Source of the DNA: Bacteroidales bacterium UBA5197
GTDB taxonomy: Bacteria > Bacteroidota > Bacteroidia > Bacteroidales > Lentimicrobiaceae
NCBI GenBank assembly: GCA_002412885.1
Contig: DHVX01000059.1
Span: 1-10,784, forward strand
Reading direction: 5' to 3'
DNA length: 10,784 bases
Shown: one piece after another, positions 7,879-10,784 of the stretch
Numbering within the stretch: position 1 is the stretch's first letter
How the letters are laid out: every line of letters starts with the position of its first letter
Notes under the pieces: generated by a model
Told to the model about the DNA's origin: nothing
Seen by the model: only the letters and a program-made list of their open reading frames with translations
Databases searched by the model: none
Translations under genes and position numbers: made by a program

Positions 7879-10383
7879 CTACATCGGATCTACATCCACC
7901 ACAACCCTCACACTCTTATAATCTGCCATTTCCTGAAGCAATGCTATATTTCTGGTGGCTTCGAATTTCAGTTGTTTGCCCTGAATTCCTTTATCGATTT
8001 TGAGGATAATATTTTTGATGTACATATTTCTGACTCGCGCCACCATCGGGTATTCCGGGCCCAGCATCAGGTTTCCGAAATAGGGTTTAAGCATTTTAGC
8101 CAGCACTGCAGCCGCCTGATTCAGCACATTGTGGTCTTTGTGGCGCAGTGATATCAGCAACAACCTGTAATAAGGCGGGTATTTGTATTTGTAGCGATCA
8201 ATGTTCTGCTGATCGTACATTGCCCGGTAATTATCGTCAATAACCCATTGAAGCAACGGGTGTCTGGTATTGTTGCTTTGAATCATGACCAGTCCGCGTT
8301 TGCTTTTACGTCCGGCACGACCGCTTACCTGCGCCAGCAACTGATAACTTCTTTCAACAGATCTGAAGTCGGGATAGCTGATCAGTCCATCGGCGTAAAG
8401 CACACCAACCAGACTTACATTATTGAAGTCAAGTCCTTTGGTAACCATTTGAGTGCCAACCAGAATGTCAACTTTCCGGCTTTCAAAGTCGCCGATAATA
8501 CGTTGATACGCATATTTGGTCCGGGTTGTATCAAAATCCATGCGGCCGATTTTTGCATCGGGAAACAAAATGGCAAGTTCTTCTTCCACTTTTTCGGTGC
8601 CAAAGCCACGCATTTTAATGGCCGGACTCTGGCAATGCGGACAAACGGAAGGTACCGGAGTGGAGTAACCACAGTAATGGCATTTGAGCTGATCGATGTG
8701 CTTGTGGTAAGTCAGGGTTACATCGCAGTTTATACATTCAGGCGTGTGCTGACAGGTATCACATTCCAGGCGGAGCGAAAATCCGCGGCGGTTCTGAAAA
8801 AGGATTACCTGTTCGCCAAGATTTAAGGCATCATGGATGGCACGAAGCAGTTGTGGCGAAAAATGCGACTTCATCCGCTTCATGCGTGCTTCTTCCTTTA
8901 TGTCGATTATTTTTATTTCGGGCATCTGAACACCACCGTAACGTTCTGCGAGTTCAACAAGTTTATACTTGCCACTCTGGGCGTTGTAATAACTTTCGAG
9001 TGACGGAGTTGCCGAACCGAGCAGAACCGGGCATTTATGTATTCCACCGAGCACCACTGCTGCATCACGTGCGTTGTAGCGCGGTGCAGGATCGTTTTGT
9101 TTGTAGGATGAGTCATGCTCTTCGTCCACAATAATCAAACCCAGATCGGTGTAAGGAAGAAACAGTGCCGACCGGGCGCCCAGCAAGATCTGAAAAGGTT
9201 GTTGCTCCTGGTTTCCCGATAAGGGGATATTTGCTTTATTCCATATTTCAACCCGCTCAGATTCGTTGTACTTTGAGTGATAAACCCCCACTTTTTCGCC
9301 GAAATATTTTTGAAGGCGCTGAATAATCTGTGTGGTGAGGGCAATTTCGGGAAGCAGATACAGCACCTGCCTGCCTTTGGCGATGGTTTCAGCAATCAGA
9401 TTGATGTAAATTTCGGTTTTGCCGCTGGATGTAACACCCTTCAGCAAAATGATGTTGTTGCCGGCCAGTTCCGGTTTTATGGTTTCAAGCGCTTGCTGCT
9501 GGGCCGAAGTAAAAATGAGATCCTCAGCCACTTCAGAGGCATCGGTATGAATCAGCCGGCTCACCGTTTTGAGGTAAGTTTCAAGCACCCCTTTTTTTAT
9601 CAGACCATCGATATGTGATGCAGATATGCCGGGTGTTTTCATCAATGCTGCGCGGCTCACTTCTTTCGGAGAATCAGAAAAATAACGAGAAAGGTTCAGA
9701 TAAGCCATCAAAGCCATAAGTTGTTTATATGCTTTTTTGGTGAGCTTGTCCATTTCGGCATTCAGGGTTTCTTCGGTGTTGAAAGGCTCGCTCAGTCTTA
9801 CATAATTTTCAGTACGGGGTTTGTAGCGCTCTGTAATTTCTTCCTCCACCCGCACAATTCCCTTTTCAATCATGGTTTTGATGAGTGGGATAACTTTGGC
9901 TAGACTCACAATCCGGCTGATATCAGTAAGCGAAAGAATCTGCTGCAACTGCAGGGCTTCCACAATCTGAAATTCCCGGTCTGTAAGGGTTTCAGAATCG
10001 TTTACGTATTCAGGATCAATCACCACCCGGGTTTCGCTGGCCAATTTGTAAGCAGTTGGCAACGCCACATTCATCACTTCGCCGGGTGTGCACAGGTAAT
10101 AACCGGCAATCCATTCCCAAAGAGCAAATTGTTTTTCATTCACCACCGGAAAGTCATCAATCACCGAGAGCACATACTTGAGTGCCATTACCCGTGGCGC
10201 CTCGTTGTGGATTCGCCTTACCAGCCCGGTGTAGAATTTCTTCTGACCGAATTGCACCACCACACGCATGCCGGGCATTACAACCTGGTTTAAATCCTGG
10301 GGTATGCGATAGGTAAAGTAACCCTTCACTGGCAAGGGGAGCAAGACTTCTGCAAAAAGGGTGATGTATTCTTTTTCTGACAA
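7879..10383 (-). CDS. priA: Primosomal protein N', replication restart helicase PriA
   Basis: PriA is the 3'-5' superfamily 2 helicase that recognises stalled or collapsed replication forks and starts reloading of the replicative helicase in the cytoplasm. The 834 residues show the full family layout. The 3'-end-binding N-terminal domain (about 5-105) begins LFAEVLLPLPV. A winged-helix-type region follows, then the helicase with Walker A GVTSSGKT (316-323), DEEH (420-423), GSATPS (456-461) and QVSGRAGR (685-692). Eight cysteines for two zinc ions sit at 541, 544, 550, 553, 568, 571, 581 and 584, between helicase motifs. It is about 100 residues longer than E. coli PriA, as is common in Bacteroidota. 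The start is TTG at 10383: a TAA lies two codons upstream in frame, and the first in-frame ATG (Met36) would remove conserved N-terminal sequence. It appears to be a single-gene unit. Confidence 0.97.
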   Translation of the reverse strand: MSEKEYITLFAEVLLPLPVKGYFTYRIPQDLNQVVMPGMRVVVQFGQKKFYTGLVRRIHNEAPRVMALKYVLSVIDDFPVVNEKQFALWEWIAGYYLCTPGEVMNVALPTAYKLASETRVVIDPEYVNDSETLTDREFQIVEALQLQQILSLTDISRIVSLAKVIPLIKTMIEKGIVRVEEEITERYKPRTENYVRLSEPFNTEETLNAEMDKLTKKAYKQLMALMAYLNLSRYFSDSPKEVSRAALMKTPGISASHIDGLIKKGVLETYLKTVSRLIHTDASEVAEDLIFTSAQQQALETIKPELAGNNIILLKGVTSSGKTEIYINLIAETIAKGRQVLYLLPEIALTTQIIQRLQKYFGEKVGVYHSKYNESERVEIWNKANIPLSGNQEQQPFQILLGARSALFLPYTDLGLIIVDEEHDSSYKQNDPAPRYNARDAAVVLGGIHKCPVLLGSATPSLESYYNAQSGKYKLVELAERYGGVQMPEIKIIDIKEEARMKRMKSHFSPQLLRAIHDALNLGEQVILFQNRRGFSLRLECDTCQHTPECINCDVTLTYHKHIDQLKCHYCGYSTPVPSVCPHCQSPAIKMRGFGTEKVEEELAILFPDAKIGRMDFDTTRTKYAYQRIIGDFESRKVDILVGTQMVTKGLDFNNVSLVGVLYADGLISYPDFRSVERSYQLLAQVSGRAGRKSKRGLVMIQSNNTRHPLLQWVIDDNYRAMYDQQNIDRYKYKYPPYYRLLLISLRHKDHNVLNQAAAVLAKMLKPYFGNLMLGPEYPMVARVRNMYIKNIILKIDKGIQGKQLKFEATRNIALLQEMADYKSVRVVVDVDPM

Positions 10384-10407
10384 TGGTTAAGTATATAAAT
10401 GGGTTTC

Positions 10408-10415
10408 CAAAGATA
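10408..10415 (-). promoter_or_regulatory. Candidate -7 element of the priA promoter
   Basis: On the minus strand TATCTTTG exactly fits TAnnTTTG and ends 24 nt before the TTG start codon, giving a short leader. No clear -33 TTTG is present at 19-22 nt upstream. Because the motif is short and the DNA AT-rich, the call rests mostly on position. Confidence 0.4.
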
Positions 10416-10524
10416 CAAAGCCTTGCGGTTATGATGGTGTTGTGAATAAATTTAAAAGTTGGAAACTTTCAACAATTGAGCAAAGAACAAGTCAATCCCC
10501 GAATTTCATAAATGTTCAGTTAAA

Positions 10525-10555
10525 TTTATCATATCCTTAAAAGAATTTATGTTTG
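10525..10555 (+). promoter_or_regulatory. Candidate rightward promoter facing the window edge
   Basis: TATGTTTG (10548-10555) exactly fits the -7 element, and TTTA (10525-10528) lies 19 nt upstream in the place of the -33 TTTG with one mismatch. It would transcribe rightwards through the structured repeat into DNA beyond the window. No plus-strand gene is visible here to support it, so it may be a chance match. Confidence 0.28.
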
Positions 10556-10602
10556 TATGTTATTGTATTGTAATTTAGTGGAGGGTAATCAAGCTTATAG
10601 GG

Positions 10603-10713
10603 TGTCATTCTGAGTTTGCACTCAAAAAGATTTGAGCATTCTGCTTTGATGACAGGTAAATCAAGCGTTCAGACACTTCGTTCCGATGGCTATCGGAACC
10701 CCTCAGTGTGACA
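10603..10713. repeat. Structured intergenic repeat with inverted ends (MITE/REP-like)
   Basis: The 111 bp unit begins TGTCATTCTGAG and ends CTCAGTGTGACA; the ends are inverted repeats matching at 10 of 12 positions. Inside are CTCAAA-AAGA-TTTGAG (10621-10636), a weaker pairing of GCTTTGAT with AATCAAGC (about 10641-10667), and a perfect 8 bp stem GTTCCGAT-GGCT-ATCGGAAC (10680-10699). There is no ORF. From memory, similar TGTCA...CTCAGTGTGACA units occur between genes in many Bacteroidota genomes, but copy number cannot be judged here. A non-autonomous element or a REP-like palindromic repeat are both possible. Confidence 0.65.
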
Positions 10714-10781
10714 TTTGTATTAAGTTAGCGTTATCTCTAACTAAAACATTAACTTACAATTAATACGAATGTCATACTGAG
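10702..10781. repeat. Inverted repeat pair joining the structured repeat to a second copy at the edge
   Basis: The 22 nt arm at 10702-10723 (CTCAGTGTGACATT, then YGTATTAA) recurs inverted at 10760-10781 with 20 of 22 positions identical, separated by 36 nt. The identity continues past the TGTCA end into GTATTAA, and, after a 5 nt offset, into GTTA. The inverted TGTCATACTGAG at 10770-10781 looks like the first bases of another repeat unit that continues beyond the window. Confidence 0.6.
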
Positions 10782-10784
10782 TTG

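Larger units (their letters stand above)
10384..10602. other. AT-rich intergenic stretch upstream of priA, no gene seen
   Basis: No coding region of convincing length or content is visible on either strand. The stretch holds the candidate priA -7 element, a candidate rightward promoter, and a short palindrome AAAGTT-GGA-AACTTT (about 10455-10469). That palindrome could be a small operator but is too short and AT-rich to call. The remainder of the gap to the window edge is the structured repeat described separately. Confidence 0.6.

Noticed and set aside
7840..8151. A 103-codon plus-strand frame starting in the priA hairpin
   Set aside because: It overlaps the priA 3' end antisense and is rich in His and Phe, as expected from the complement of the priA codons.
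8248..8826. A 192-codon open frame on the plus strand
   Set aside because: It lies fully antisense to the zinc-binding and helicase part of priA, whose motifs are intact; the plus-strand translation shows no recognisable domain.
10447..10478. Short palindrome AAAGTT-GGA-AACTTT as an operator
   Set aside because: Six-base arms in AT-rich DNA are expected by chance, and no regulator gene is nearby.
10556..10784. CRISPR array or tRNA at the right edge
   Set aside because: The repeats are inverted rather than regularly spaced direct repeats, and no cloverleaf with a T-arm and CCA-type end can be drawn.

Overview
The window looks like a chromosomal segment of a member of the Bacteroidota, probably an environmental Bacteroidales-like lineage; the exact family cannot be read from the sequence. 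The signs are a GldH gliding-motility lipoprotein, a long cysteine-rich RicT/PSP1 protein typical of this phylum, weak or absent Shine-Dalgarno sites, candidate promoters of the Bacteroidota TAnnTTTG type, and a class A penicillin-binding protein directly downstream of gldH. Every gene lies on the minus strand, so transcription runs from right to left.

Layout in the direction of transcription. From 10784 to 10384 there is about 400 bp without a gene. It holds a candidate rightward promoter, a structured repeat of about 110 bp with inverted ends, and a second inverted arm that starts another copy at the window edge. Next is priA (10383-7879, replication restart helicase), which starts with TTG and is followed by a strong hairpin. 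A 255 bp gap with a candidate promoter leads into a closely spaced run: ricT (7623-6511), gldH (6438-5953), a class A penicillin-binding protein (5884-3530) and a polytopic membrane protein (3521-1878), with gaps of 72, 68 and 8 bp. After another 150 bp gap with its own candidate promoter and ribosome binding site comes a paralogous polytopic membrane protein (1727 to the left edge). That gene is cut by the window; 575 codons are visible without a stop.

How the genes fit together. priA is a DNA-maintenance gene and is probably its own transcription unit. The ricT-gldH-PBP1A-membrane protein run joins an iron-sulfur-type regulatory protein to envelope genes: an outer-envelope lipoprotein of gliding/type IX secretion, a peptidoglycan synthase, and a GT-C-like membrane protein that may transfer sugars outside the cytoplasm. 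The two membrane proteins clearly share ancestry (matching motifs in the same order). The distal one is AT-richer and carries an extra beta-rich C-terminal region, so it may be a diverged or separately acquired copy. I found no tRNA, rRNA, CRISPR array, transposase or phage gene. The least ordinary features are the structured repeat at the right edge and the tandem paralogous membrane proteins.
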